A DNA stretch of 64,000 bases from Flexithrix dorotheae DSM 6795 (GTDB lineage Bacteria; Bacteroidota; Bacteroidia; Cytophagales; Flammeovirgaceae): positions 434,204 through 498,203 of the forward strand of contig NZ_KB903476.1 in assembly GCF_000379765.1 (NCBI RefSeq). Direction: 5' to 3'. This document shows, one piece after another, positions 45,504-55,631 of the stretch. The notes below the pieces were generated by a model that saw nothing but the letters and a program-made list of their open reading frames with translations, searched no databases and was not told where the DNA came from. Position 1 is the stretch's first letter; each line of letters opens with the position of its first letter. Both the position numbers and the translations under genes were made by a program.

Positions 45504-48500
45504 TTAGTGAACTCCACAGCCACAATGGGGTAATGAAAAAGACCTTGTTCTATAGTGCCACGCAAAGTTTTGGCTTGATTTACTGTTTTCCCAATAAAAT
45601 TTCGTCCTTTTTCGATCGTAATTTCCAATCTCATTCATGGTTTCCGCATCATACAACCTTCCATTCACCATGGTATATTTTACAAATTCCGTATTTCGAA
45701 TATTTTCCAGCGGATCTTTATCCAAAACAATAAGGTCGGCAAGTTTACCCACTTCAATGGAACCGATAGCATGCTCCATGCCGATGTAATGCGCACCATT
45801 CATAGTAGCAGCGGTCAGTGCTTCTATATTGGTCATTCCGCCCTGAGCCAACATCCACAACTCCCAGTGTGCCCCAAGCCCCTGAAGCTGTCCGTGCGCC
45901 CCAAGATTTACCTTTACTCCTTCATCAGTCAAAGTTTTGCAGGTTTTGGAACTTAAGATATGTCCCATTTCATATTCTTCTTCGGGAATCATCGTTCGGT
46001 GTCTTGACCTTGGATCAATTACTGCTCTTGGGGTAAATTTCAATAAACGTTCTTTCTCCCAGACATTCGTATGCTGATACCAGTAATATTCTCCTGAAAC
46101 ACTTCCGTAATTCACGACCAATGTTGGCGTATAGCCAGTCTGACTGTTGGACCAGAGTTCTTTTATATCCTTATAAACAGGATAAACGGGAATATTATGC
46201 TCTATCCCGGTATGGCCATCCAAAATCATGGTCATATTATGGTAAAAAGTTGAGCCACCTTCTGGCACTACCATTACTTCCTGTTCTCTTGATGCCTTAA
46301 TGATTTGCTGTCTTTGGTCTCTTCTGGGCTGGTTATAACTTTTCACCGAAAAAGCACCATAGGCTTTGGTCCTTTTAATTGCCGAATAAGCATCTTCATA
46401 ATTATTAACCACAGCTTTGAAATCGCCATCCGCTCCATATAAAATAATTCCGGTAGAATAAATTCTCGGACCAACCATATTCCCAGCCTTCACCATTTCC
46501 GACTGAGAAAAAACCATTTCGGTATTAGAGGAAGGATCGTGGGTAGTGGTCACTCCATAAGCAAGATTAGCAAAATAGGACCATTGTTTTTGCGGACTCA
46601 ACCCATACCTGAAAGTGCCCATATGTGCATGAACATCCACTATTCCCGGCATGATGACCTTGCCTTTTACATCAATCACTTTTGCCGTTGAGGGAATGTC
46701 AACCTCACCAGATTTACCAACTGCCACAATTTTATTTTGCTCCACTATTACCACCCCATCTTCAATTACTTCCTCCCCTTTCATGGTAATAATTTTTGCT
46801 CCAGTGAAAACAATTATTCCATCAGGAACATCAGTTTTTAGCTCCAGTCCTATACTTACTCCAACTGTATCAATTGGAGGAATACTATCTGGTGAGCCTT
46901 CCAGAAAGGTAAATCTTTGGGTAATTTCCTGGGAAAAATATGCTTCACCTAATGTCCAGTGTAGTTTTTTACTATCTGCTGACCAATGCAGGTTAATCCC
47001 GGCATCTTTGGCTACATTACTCACCGGAACAGCTTTTGTTTTGGAATTTAAGTCAAATGGTTTCCCATTTAAGTTCATTGGGGCAATATAAACCTTATAA
47101 AGTTCAATAAATGCCACCCATTTGTTATCAGGGCTGGGCACTATCTGATTGACATAATTCCCCTTATAATGCGTCTTTTCATCAAACCCGGCCAAGTTTA
47201 CACTTTTATATTCTTTGTCCACATTGCCAAAGAAATAGCCTCCCGTCTGGTAAAATATCCTTTTTCCATCAGCACTGAAACGTGGGAATTGCCCCCCATC
47301 AGTTACTTTCTTCATTTCACTTCCATTTACAGAAATGGTGTAAATTCCCGGATTTTTGGTAAAGTCATAACCCTGGGCATTATTGCCATTTTCTTTTTGA
47401 AAAACTAATTGCTTCCCATCGGGGGAAAATTGAGGAGTCCTGTAAATACCTTTTTCACTCGTAATTTTCACAGGATTTGCCTTTTTGCTTTTCCAATCCA
47501 GTAATTGGATTGTTCCAAGGTTTTCATCATTCCAGGTTACATAAGCTAATTTATTTCCATCGGGGGAGAATGCAGGTTCAAACTCAAAGTCATTTCCCGC
47601 AGTAATTCTTTCAGGCTTACCGTCCGGCAATGACTTTTTCCATAAATAACCCACAGCATTGAATACCAATATTTTCCCATCCGGAGAAGTGACCGCATTT
47701 CTGATCATTTTGGAAGTGAATTTTTCTGGGGAAACATCCTGTTTAAACCTGAGCGCATCTACAATTTTGTGTGTTGAATTCACCTTAAATGGTATTTCTA
47801 CAGCTTTTCCTGTGGCTACTTCAATTTTCCATATTTTACCCATTGCCCATATCACAATGTGGGAATCATCGGGTGTCCAGCTATAATTGGTATAAGGCCC
47901 AAAAATCGCCCAGGCTTCCTGTTGATCTTTACTTAAATTATCATACAAGGGCCATTCTTCTCCACTTTCAAGGTCATGCAGATAAAGCACAGTTTTGGTT
48001 CTCACCCTTTTCACAAAAGCCATGATTTTTCCATTGTTGGAAATCTGTGGCCCTAAAGCCCCTCCCGGACCACCTGTTATGTTTTCAAGTTTACCTTCCT
48101 CCCTGTCATACCTTTTTATGGTATAAATTCTACTGTTCGGGTCTTTATTGTATTGAAAAAATCCACCTGGATACATGTCTTCACTAAAATAGATGTACCT
48201 TCCGTCTGGAGAAAACACAGGTTGCCCTGCATCCTGCTGCTCATTTTTTTTCTTTGTCAGTTGAACTCCTGAACCTCCTGAGATATGATAAAGCCACATT
48301 TCCCCTGCTCCAAGTGAGCGGCCAGAGGTGAAGTGTTTTCGGGCTACAAAATACTGACCATCAGGTGACCAGTCGGCATTATTTAGTAACCGAAAATCTT
48401 CTTTGGTAATTTGTTTGGCATTAGAACCATCCACATCCATTATCCAGATATTATCTCCTCCGCCTGCATCACTGGTAAATGAGATTTGTTTACCATCCGG

Positions 48501-48788
48501 ACTAAATTTTGGCTGGATTTCGAACGCATGCCCCTCTCTCAGAACCTTTGCTTCACCACCATTAAAAGGCATTATATAAATATCCCCCAGAAGATCAAAA
48601 ACAATACTTTGCCCATCCGGACTAATATCAAGATTCATCCATGTTCCTTCATCAGTGGAGAATGAGATTTCTTTATAATTTCCCGTAGGATCATTTACAT
48701 CCCACTTTTTGTCATCCTTTTTTTCCTGTCCATGAAGGAAACTGACAATCTGTAAAATTGCTAAAATTGTTGTTATTGTTCTAAGCAT
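45504..48788 (-). CDS. Exported PD40-propeller amidohydrolase
   Basis: A 1094-residue exported protein. After a signal peptide (about 1-20, SFLHGQ) come many TolB/PD40-type repeats such as FSPDGKQISFTSDAGG and FSPDGRYIYFSED (about 35-640), forming one or two propellers. The C-terminal amidohydrolase (about 660-1060) has VDVHAHMG as metal site (near 717-724) and ADLIVLDKDPLENIRNT near its end. Such imidazolonepropionase-like hydrolases may act on peptides or cyclic amides; the substrate is unknown. The last residues, PHCGCGVH, form a Cys/His cluster that may bind metal. Single gene with its own terminator, read away from the TPR gene's terminator. Confidence 0.9.
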   Translation of the reverse strand: MLRTITTILAILQIVSFLHGQEKKDDKKWDVNDPTGNYKEISFSTDEGTWMNLDISPDGQSIVFDLLGDIYIMPFNGGEAKVLREGHAFEIQPKFSPDGKQISFTSDAGGGDNIWIMDVDGSNAKQITKEDFRLLNNADWSPDGQYFVARKHFTSGRSLGAGEMWLYHISGGSGVQLTKKKNEQQDAGQPVFSPDGRYIYFSEDMYPGGFFQYNKDPNSRIYTIKRYDREEGKLENITGGPGGALGPQISNNGKIMAFVKRVRTKTVLYLHDLESGEEWPLYDNLSKDQQEAWAIFGPYTNYSWTPDDSHIVIWAMGKIWKIEVATGKAVEIPFKVNSTHKIVDALRFKQDVSPEKFTSKMIRNAVTSPDGKILVFNAVGYLWKKSLPDGKPERITAGNDFEFEPAFSPDGNKLAYVTWNDENLGTIQLLDWKSKKANPVKITSEKGIYRTPQFSPDGKQLVFQKENGNNAQGYDFTKNPGIYTISVNGSEMKKVTDGGQFPRFSADGKRIFYQTGGYFFGNVDKEYKSVNLAGFDEKTHYKGNYVNQIVPSPDNKWVAFIELYKVYIAPMNLNGKPFDLNSKTKAVPVSNVAKDAGINLHWSADSKKLHWTLGEAYFSQEITQRFTFLEGSPDSIPPIDTVGVSIGLELKTDVPDGIIVFTGAKIITMKGEEVIEDGVVIVEQNKIVAVGKSGEVDIPSTAKVIDVKGKVIMPGIVDVHAHMGTFRYGLSPQKQWSYFANLAYGVTTTHDPSSNTEMVFSQSEMVKAGNMVGPRIYSTGIILYGADGDFKAVVNNYEDAYSAIKRTKAYGAFSVKSYNQPRRDQRQQIIKASREQEVMVVPEGGSTFYHNMTMILDGHTGIEHNIPVYPVYKDIKELWSNSQTGYTPTLVVNYGSVSGEYYWYQHTNVWEKERLLKFTPRAVIDPRSRHRTMIPEEEYEMGHILSSKTCKTLTDEGVKVNLGAHGQLQGLGAHWELWMLAQGGMTNIEALTAATMNGAHYIGMEHAIGSIEVGKLADLIVLDKDPLENIRNTEFVKYTMVNGRLYDAETMNEIGNYDRKRTKFYWENSKSSQNFAWHYRTRSFSLPHCGCGVH

Positions 48789-49040
48789 GTGATTATTAGT
48801 TATTGTGAACCGATTTGTCGGACCATCGATTTATCGGATCACATTTTTGGTTTTTAGGAGATATCAAATTGTTAGTATATGAAACCAAGTAGCAAACAAC
48901 TGACTTTTTCCCAAACCATTTTCTGTTGAGTAATATATTTTGAGCGCCAAAATACTGAATTTTTACTAATATGACGCAATCACAATTACATGGAAGGCTT
49001 AAAGCCTGTTTTTGCATATAGATTTTGTCAGGATACAAAA

Positions 49041-49071
49041 AAAACTGCTGCCTCAGGAAAGCAACAGTTTT
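49041..49071 (-). terminator. Terminator of the exported TPR gene
   Basis: 11-base arms with one mismatch (49041-49051, 49061-49071), followed on the minus strand by a run of eight Ts. Confidence 0.7.
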
Positions 49072-49103
49072 AGGAAAACACTAAACTTTTGAAATAATAG
49101 GTT

Positions 49104-50477
49104 TTATTGATTTTCAGATGGTCTTCTTCTTATGATAGTAGTCCCGCCTATCCAGCAACCAATTTCAATTTTATTACCTTCCTTAAATCCATGGGAAAAA
49201 ATTTCCTGAATGGAAGGAAACTGAGCCTCGGCAAATTGCATTTTTTCACTATTGCCCGCTTTTTCATAAGCATCAAATGCTGCCAGATAAATTGTTCTCT
49301 GTTGCACTGGATTTTTTTCCTCGCAATAATTCCCAGAATTCATATACAGATCACCAATAAGTAAATAAGCATCTGAAAGCAAGGAAGGATTAAATAAAAC
49401 TGCTTTTTGGGAATATTCCCTGGCTTCTGTATATTTTCCAACAACAGCCAATACCCGTGCCTTTTCTAAATAAAATTCGCCTGACTTCAATTCATCTCCT
49501 TCACTTTGCTTTATTGCTTCATCATACCAATAAAGAGATGCTTTATAATCTTTCTGAGCAAAATATTTCTTACTTAAAGTACTGGCAATCCCGGGTGAAG
49601 GCTCTTTTTGATAAACATTTTGAGCAGCAACAAGGAATAGTTCATCGTCAAAACATTTGGCCTGCATCAAGTACTTGAGCAGCTTTTTTGATTGGACAAG
49701 ACTCAGATTTCCCTCGGCAATATCAGCTCCAAATTTTGACTGTAAGGTTTCACAATCAAATTGAATAATTGAAGATAACATTTGATCAACCTTATTTTCG
49801 GTTTCTTCCCACTTTTGGTTTTCATCACCCTCTGTTTTTTCCAGATTTGCAGAAATGACAGCTGAAATTTTATCGTAAATTCCTAAAACTTCCTTTTCTC
49901 CAATTTTCCCCGTTTTAAAATTTATTTTCACCGTGGACATCAAATACAAAAGATTTGCTCTATTGGTCCCTTCACCACTTTTGGACAATATACTGGAGTA
50001 CAACTGAAACAATTCCTCGTAATGTCCACTTCCTCTTTTTACCAAAAACGGATATGCCTTCATACCCTTTCTTTGCAAAACGCCTTCTTCTTCCCCAAAA
50101 TAAATCATTCTATTATCCAGAAGGGCCAATAGCTTATCCTGATATTCTGCTTTTTTTGACTCGTCCTTTTCTTCTTTAATTAAATGGTCATAAATCTTAT
50201 ACCCATTAATATAAATGGACTGGTTCAGGTATGGGACATTGGTAATTAACCAGTCTAGGTGGGGTTCACCTTCTTTCCAATATTCCTCCCCGAAACTATA
50301 ATAATCGCTGTACATGGTATATTGTCTCCGGGAATCCTCTCTGTTTTCTCCCCAACAATACCCATCCTCATCACAATTCTTTGCAGAATCATGGATACTC
50401 TGCTGACTAAAACCAGGAGTTGATACCAGAATAATACCTATTAAAAGCAATTGTATTTTTTTTAAAATCTTATTCAT
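49104..50477 (-). CDS. Exported TPR protein
   Basis: A 457-residue protein with a signal peptide (about 1-24, ending TPGFSQ). The middle and C-terminal parts are helical, with recognisable TPR units: KKYFAQKDYKASLYWYDEAI, AVVGKYTEAREYSQKAVLFNP and DAYLLIGDLYMNSGNYCEE. Six or more cysteines occur, including CDEDGYCWG near the N-terminus, possibly disulfide-bonded in the periplasm. Similar proteins are common in Bacteroidota and their function is mostly unknown. Single gene. Confidence 0.75.
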   Translation of the reverse strand: MNKILKKIQLLLIGIILVSTPGFSQQSIHDSAKNCDEDGYCWGENREDSRRQYTMYSDYYSFGEEYWKEGEPHLDWLITNVPYLNQSIYINGYKIYDHLIKEEKDESKKAEYQDKLLALLDNRMIYFGEEEGVLQRKGMKAYPFLVKRGSGHYEELFQLYSSILSKSGEGTNRANLLYLMSTVKINFKTGKIGEKEVLGIYDKISAVISANLEKTEGDENQKWEETENKVDQMLSSIIQFDCETLQSKFGADIAEGNLSLVQSKKLLKYLMQAKCFDDELFLVAAQNVYQKEPSPGIASTLSKKYFAQKDYKASLYWYDEAIKQSEGDELKSGEFYLEKARVLAVVGKYTEAREYSQKAVLFNPSLLSDAYLLIGDLYMNSGNYCEEKNPVQQRTIYLAAFDAYEKAGNSEKMQFAEAQFPSIQEIFSHGFKEGNKIEIGCWIGGTTIIRRRPSENQ

Positions 50478-50673
50478 GTTGCTGAAATATTAGCTTATAG
50501 CAAAAAATCCAATTAGTCTCAAAACGATTTGGCCTTACTTAGGTTTTCGGAAAATTTATAAAGGCAAAAATTCCCGGATCACCGGTAAATATGAGTGGTG
50601 GGATACCAGCTATTAAAAGTATCTTTAAATCTGAAAAATTAGTACACTTCATTTTTTCTAAGAAGTTATATTT

Positions 50674-50681
50674 TAATTTTG
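50674..50681 (+). promoter_or_regulatory. Possible -7 box of pgl
   Basis: TAATTTTG fits TAnnTTTG and lies 38 bases before the ATG at 50720, which supports that start. The -33 region is T-rich without an exact TTTG. Confidence 0.35.
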
Positions 50682-50719
50682 CTTTTGATTTTAATCCCCA
50701 GAAACAATTAAATATAATT

Positions 50720-51442
50720 ATGATTAAGGTTTTCAAATCGAAGAAAGAATTAAGTATTGATGCGGCTCAACTTTTTGTAGATAGTGCAAAAGAATCAATT
50801 GAGGAAAACGGAAAGTTTATTGTAGCACTCACCGGTGGAAGCTCTCCGAATGAAATGTATGCCCTATTAACTCAGGAGCCTTATGTAAATCAGGTAGAAT
50901 GGGGAAAAGTACATTTTTTCTGGGGAGACGAAAGACATGTTCCTTATGAAAGTGACTTGAATAATGCCAGGGTCGCGCACGAGGTATTCCTTAATCATGT
51001 TCCTGCAATAAAAGAAAATATTCATATAATGGATACTGCCTTGCCATTGGAAGAATCTGCAAAAGCCTATGAAGCGATAATTCACACTTATTTTCCTGAT
51101 GGGAAGCCAGTATTTGACCTGATATTCCTTGGAATGGGAGCCGATGCCCATACTGCTTCTTTATTTCCGGGAACTGATGTTTTACAGGAAAAAGATAGGT
51201 TGGTTAGCACTTCTTACAACGAGGAACAAAAAACTGATCGGATTACTTTAACCGCACCATTAATCAATCAGGCTGATAAGATTGTATTTTTGGTTTTTGG
51301 AGAGGGCAAAGCAGCAACTTTACAACAAGTTTTAGAAGGCGAATACCAGCCGGAAAAGCTTCCAACTCAACTGATCAGGCCTGAGCATGGGAAATTGATA
51401 TGGTATTTGGATGAAGGATCGGCTTCTAAATTAAATGGATAA
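50720..51442 (+). CDS. pgl: 6-phosphogluconolactonase
   Basis: A 240-residue enzyme of the oxidative pentose phosphate pathway that hydrolyses 6-phosphogluconolactone. The start at 50720 (MIKVFKSKKE) matches the family's N-terminus; the frame runs 43 codons further up without similarity. Motifs: FIVALTGGSSPNEMYALL, FFWGDERHVP and FLGMGADAHTASLFPG. Usually clustered with zwf and gnd; here it stands alone. Cytoplasmic. Confidence 0.93.
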   Translation: MIKVFKSKKELSIDAAQLFVDSAKESIEENGKFIVALTGGSSPNEMYALLTQEPYVNQVEWGKVHFFWGDERHVPYESDLNNARVAHEVFLNHVPAIKENIHIMDTALPLEESAKAYEAIIHTYFPDGKPVFDLIFLGMGADAHTASLFPGTDVLQEKDRLVSTSYNEEQKTDRITLTAPLINQADKIVFLVFGEGKAATLQQVLEGEYQPEKLPTQLIRPEHGKLIWYLDEGSASKLNG

Positions 51443-51571
51443 AATTTTTTAACATTCATTTTGCCATTTCTTCAAATTCATCTCTTATATTTAGTATTGT
51501 TTTTCATTTAGATTTATATTAAATTAATAACTAAAGATAGAGGATTCTTTCTATACTACGCTACTTTAAAT

Positions 51572-52012
51572 ATGAGAATGATGAAGAAAAAAGAAGAACT
51601 AGTAAAACACGTAGAGCATGCTTTTGAAATTGGAGGCTTTCGCTATTTTTTAAATAAGAACACCTGGGATTTAGAATATTTCCCTGATGATGATAATCTA
51701 GCTTATGCCGATTCGGATTTATATGAAGACATTATCCGGAAAATAAAGGAAAATCCAAATCAGTACATAGAAATAGAAACTCCAACTTCCAGAGACGATT
51801 ATGCTGCAATGGAAGGATTTACCGAACAGGTTAGAAATCCTACCCAATTGGAAAGACTAATTTCAGCACTTAACCGGCCTAATCCGTTCAGGCAATTCCG
51901 GTACGCTCTGGAAGATACCGATTTATGGAATGAATGGTATAATTTTAAGAATAGGATTTGCAAACAAATGGCAAAAGAGTGGGTTAAGAAAAATTTTATA
52001 TTGTTTCAATAA
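51572..52012 (+). CDS. UPF0158 family protein
   Basis: A 146-residue protein matching the UPF0158 family in its spread of conserved residues: an N-terminal strand with FRYFLNKNTWDLEYFP, an acidic stretch, YIEIETPTSRDDYAAMEGF, then LNRPNPFRQFRYALED and WNEWYNFKNR. These proteins are small and cytoplasmic; the function is unknown. A second ATG at codon 3 or 4 is an equal start. It ends in a strong bidirectional terminator. Single gene. Confidence 0.85.
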   Translation: MRMMKKKEELVKHVEHAFEIGGFRYFLNKNTWDLEYFPDDDNLAYADSDLYEDIIRKIKENPNQYIEIETPTSRDDYAAMEGFTEQVRNPTQLERLISALNRPNPFRQFRYALEDTDLWNEWYNFKNRICKQMAKEWVKKNFILFQ

Positions 52013-52046
52013 AAAAAGCCTTCCAGCATAATGGAAGGCTTTTTTT
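52011..52046. terminator. Bidirectional terminator
   Basis: 15-bp perfect arms (52011-52025, 52032-52046) with A- and T-runs, between the convergent UPF0158 and glycosyltransferase genes. Confidence 0.9.
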
Positions 52047-52061
52047 AACCCTTAACAAAAT

Positions 52062-53231
52062 TTAATTACTCCCCTGAGGAAGCAATGCACTTAAATCTGG
52101 TTTATGGTATTCTGTGGCAATTTCCTTTCCTAAGCAATAGGAAATTGCACTTTTATATTTATTGATAATAAACCTTTCATCAAACTTGGTGACGGCCAAA
52201 TGTCTGCTGTTGTTACCTAGTTTGATTCTTTCACTTTCTTCCAGGTTTATCATTTTCAGCATTTTATCTGCTAAATCTTCAGCATTTTTCACCTCACATA
52301 AATAACCATTATAATTATCCTTTACGATTTCCCTACACCCGGGCACATCAGTTGCTACCATAGGTTTTCCATGGCTTGCGGCTTCCAATAGTGATCTTGG
52401 CGTACCTTCTCTATATGAGGGTAGCACTACACAATCTGCCTTATCAATATAAGGTCGAACATCAGCTGTTTTACCTAAATATTCAATATATCCTTCTCCT
52501 TCCCAATGATCTACCATTACCTTATTTATCCCTAAAGAGGAATTATGATCAAAGGCACCAAGCAATTGAAATTTAGCATTAATACCTTTTTTTCTTAAAA
52601 TCTTAATGGCATTGATATATTCTACAATACCTTTATCATAAAGTATTCTGGCAATCAATAGAAATGTAAATTCTTTATTTTTTCCCCGATTTTTACTTGA
52701 AAAATAATCGATATTTACTCCCGAACCGGGAATTACATCCGTAACTGATTTCTTTACCAATTTTTTCCCCAGAAATAAGTCCCTGTCATCGTGGTTTTGG
52801 AAAAAAATCTTTTGAGGAAACATAAAGGCCACTTTGTATAGGGTTTTTGCTACAAAGGAAGTAAGATTGTTATGCAAAAATACTGTCCCCAAACCAGTCA
52901 CATTATTAATTGAAGGAATCCCCTTTAGGTAGGCGGCAATAGTACCATATATATTCGGCTTAATGGTATAATGTAAAACAACATCAAGCCTGGCTTTCGA
53001 ATATACTTTATATAAATCGTAGGATAATTTTAAATCATGAAGAGGGTTAGAACCCTTATTCTCCATTTTCACTTCCCAAAAATCACAACCTAATTCTTTC
53101 AATTTGTCTGCGTATCCATCATCAGGGCCTATGGCAATTACTTTATGGTTGTTTTTTAATAAGTCCAGAATAATTCCTTTTCTAAAATTGTAGATATTCC
53201 AGGCACTGTTAATTGTAATCCCTATATTCAT
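52062..53231 (-). CDS. GT4 family glycosyltransferase
   Basis: A 389-residue GT-B glycosyltransferase. Visible blocks: NIYNFRKGIILDLLK near the start, HYTIKPNIYGTIAA, VIPGSGVNIDYF, FLLIARILYDKGIVEYI and the sugar-nucleotide site LPSYREGTPRSLLEAASHGKPMVAT. It resembles enzymes that build lipid-linked glycans or surface polysaccharide (PglA-like). No other polysaccharide gene is next to it, so acceptor and donor are unknown. Cytoplasmic face of the membrane. Single gene. Confidence 0.9.
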   Translation of the reverse strand: MNIGITINSAWNIYNFRKGIILDLLKNNHKVIAIGPDDGYADKLKELGCDFWEVKMENKGSNPLHDLKLSYDLYKVYSKARLDVVLHYTIKPNIYGTIAAYLKGIPSINNVTGLGTVFLHNNLTSFVAKTLYKVAFMFPQKIFFQNHDDRDLFLGKKLVKKSVTDVIPGSGVNIDYFSSKNRGKNKEFTFLLIARILYDKGIVEYINAIKILRKKGINAKFQLLGAFDHNSSLGINKVMVDHWEGEGYIEYLGKTADVRPYIDKADCVVLPSYREGTPRSLLEAASHGKPMVATDVPGCREIVKDNYNGYLCEVKNAEDLADKMLKMINLEESERIKLGNNSRHLAVTKFDERFIINKYKSAISYCLGKEIATEYHKPDLSALLPQGSN

Positions 53232-53632
53232 TCGGAAATGTTTGATTAAAAAAATTTAGTTAACTCTCCCTTTTTGAACTAAATACCTAACTTTTTAAAA
53301 TTATTTATATTGCCGGGGTGACTGGTAAGATTTATAGCTATTTCAATGAAAAAAATATCTTTGTGGTAGGAAGGAATAATCTAATCTTTTACAAAACTTC
53401 TAATAATACTATTAATTCATGAAATGAGTCAATTTACTTGTTTCATTTTTGCTTTGCTTTTTGCGGTCTGGAATTTTCAGTATGTAATAATCCTTTCTGT
53501 ATAAATAGGCAAATCGCCCAATATTAATTTTCCTTTACAATTGAAAAAAGTATAACCGGTATTTTTTACCAGAAAGCTAAATAGTTAATAGAAACATTCT
53601 CAGCTGAATAAAGAGCGAAAACTCAATAAAAC
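53232..53632. other. Divergent spacer between the glycosyltransferase and M61 genes
   Basis: About 400 bases, AT-rich, expected to hold two promoters. I found no full TTTG/TAnnTTTG pair, no RNA-like structure and no coding frame. Confidence 0.5.
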
Positions 53633-55357
53633 ATGAAGTATAAAATCTCTATAAAAAATCCATTAAGTCATTTTATTGATTTCGAATTACTAATTGATAA
53701 AAAAAATCAACAATACATCAAGCTTCAATTACCAGCCTGGCGACCAGGAAGGTATGAGCTTCAAAACTTTGCTAAAAATATAAGAGGGTTTTCTGCCTTT
53801 GGGGCTGACGGTTCTCCACTTAAATTTCAGAAAATCACAAAAGATAAATGGAAAATTTTATGTGAAGGGCAGGAGCAGATCAAGGTAAAATATCAATATT
53901 TTGCAAATCAGATGGATGCTGGGGGAAGCTGGCTGGATGATGAACAACTTTATATCAACTGGGTAAATTGTGCATTTTTTATTCCAGGAGAAGAAGATAA
54001 AACTTACCAGATGGAATTAAACCTTCCTACTAATTACGAAATTGCAAGTAGCTTAACACAGCCGAAAAAAAATCTGCTATTGGCTAAAAACTATTTTGAA
54101 TTATTTGATTCCCCTCTAATTGCAAGCGCAAACCTACAGCACAACTTTTATGAATATAATGGGATAAAATTTCATATTTGGATTCAGGGAAATTGGACAC
54201 CAGACTGGGATGTGATTTTAAATGATTTCAAAAAATTCACCCATAGTCAATTTGAAATTTTCGGAAATTTGCCAACAACTGATTATCACTTTCTTTTCCA
54301 AATATTACCTTACCGTCATTATCATGGAGTAGAACATGCGAATTCTACAGTAATTACCCTTGGCCCTTCTGAAATGCTTCAAGCAAAACTGTCTAATGAT
54401 TTGTATCTGGACTTTTTGGGGGTAAGTTCACATGAATTATTTCATGCCTGGAATGTTTGTAGAATTCGGCCAAAAGAAATGCAACAATATGATTACTCCC
54501 AAGAAAACTACTTTGATACAGGCTATGTAGCAGAAGGTATTACCACTTACTACGGTGATTTAATGCTCAAAAGATCGGGCGTATTTACTCAGGAATTATA
54601 CTTAAAAGAACTAAATAAATTATTAAAAAGGCATTTTGAAAACTACGGCCGATTGAACCTTTCACTTGCCGATTCTTCTTTCGACTTGTGGCTCGATGGA
54701 TATTCAAAAGGAATTCCCGATCGGAAAGTTTCCATTTACATAAAAGGGGCCCTGGTTGCTTTAATGCTGGATCTTACATTACGAATCAATTCAAATCATC
54801 AAAAAAGCCTTGACGATGTAATGGCATTACTTTGGGAAAAGTTTGGATCAAATGGTAAAGGCTATGCCACTGATGACATCCTTCAGACTGTCAATCAGGT
54901 TTCCCAACAAAACTTTTCCTCATTTTTTCAAGATTATATCTATGATGTTGTGCAAATCGAAGAAAATCTACTTAAATTACTAGTAGAATTTGGACTAACG
55001 CTTCAAACTGAAACAAACGATTCTCCCCTGGCTGGATTTTTTGGAATAAAATGCAATACGATAAATGGAAAAATATTTATTAGCCAGATTGCTCCTGAAT
55101 CGCCCGCTGAAGGTAAACTTTTTTTAAATGATGAAATAATTGCAATAGACTACAAGAAAGCAGTTGAGGAAAATATTGATTTAATATGTGCTGGAAAAAA
55201 TACCCTGGTTGTCTCAGTTTTTAGAAACAATGTGCTGCAAACGATTGGTTTAGAGAAAAAACAAAATACAACTTACTTTAAGAAGTACCTGATAAAACCA
55301 AATGAAAAAAGCACATCAGATCAGCTGGAAAACCTTAAAAAGTGGATGGGTAGGTAA
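53633..55357 (+). CDS. M61 family metallopeptidase with PDZ domain
   Basis: A 574-residue gluzincin of the M61 (glycyl aminopeptidase) family. An N-terminal beta domain (about 1-160, QLPAWRPGRYELQNFAKNI) precedes the catalytic domain with the zinc motif HELFH (H267, E268, H271) and the third ligand E301 in AEGITTYYGD. A C-terminal PDZ-like domain lies at about 455-545. Unlike many relatives there is no signal peptide, so it may be cytoplasmic. Family members remove N-terminal glycine or alanine; the substrate here is unknown. Confidence 0.92.
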   Translation: MKYKISIKNPLSHFIDFELLIDKKNQQYIKLQLPAWRPGRYELQNFAKNIRGFSAFGADGSPLKFQKITKDKWKILCEGQEQIKVKYQYFANQMDAGGSWLDDEQLYINWVNCAFFIPGEEDKTYQMELNLPTNYEIASSLTQPKKNLLLAKNYFELFDSPLIASANLQHNFYEYNGIKFHIWIQGNWTPDWDVILNDFKKFTHSQFEIFGNLPTTDYHFLFQILPYRHYHGVEHANSTVITLGPSEMLQAKLSNDLYLDFLGVSSHELFHAWNVCRIRPKEMQQYDYSQENYFDTGYVAEGITTYYGDLMLKRSGVFTQELYLKELNKLLKRHFENYGRLNLSLADSSFDLWLDGYSKGIPDRKVSIYIKGALVALMLDLTLRINSNHQKSLDDVMALLWEKFGSNGKGYATDDILQTVNQVSQQNFSSFFQDYIYDVVQIEENLLKLLVEFGLTLQTETNDSPLAGFFGIKCNTINGKIFISQIAPESPAEGKLFLNDEIIAIDYKKAVEENIDLICAGKNTLVVSVFRNNVLQTIGLEKKQNTTYFKKYLIKPNEKSTSDQLENLKKWMGR

Positions 55358-55631
55358 CGGTAGGCAGCCCTTCCTTTTAAGGCATAAGTCCCTTATTTTC
55401 AGTGGGGTAATATTAAGTAGTAAAAATACAGGAACATAAATTAAATAAAACTTCAATTATTTATCATAAACCTAATTATAAGCCATTATATATTAGATAG
55501 AATAAATAATAAGTATTTTTTTAACGAGCCTTGTTTCACTCTTTGAGTTTCATACTAAAATTCAATAAAAGGACAAGCTCTTTCCTAGACATTTGGTCTT
55601 TCTACTTATTTAACCAAACTAGAATTTTATT

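Noticed and set aside
45407..45634. 75-codon minus-strand frame at the end of the amidohydrolase gene
   Set aside because: Overlaps the amidohydrolase 3' end and its terminator; no features of its own.
48796..49038. 80-codon minus-strand frame upstream of the amidohydrolase gene
   Set aside because: Composition like random spacer; it would cover the promoter region and the neighbouring terminator.
50591..50719. 43-codon upstream extension of pgl
   Set aside because: No family similarity, and a TAnnTTTG box at 50674-50681 lies within it.
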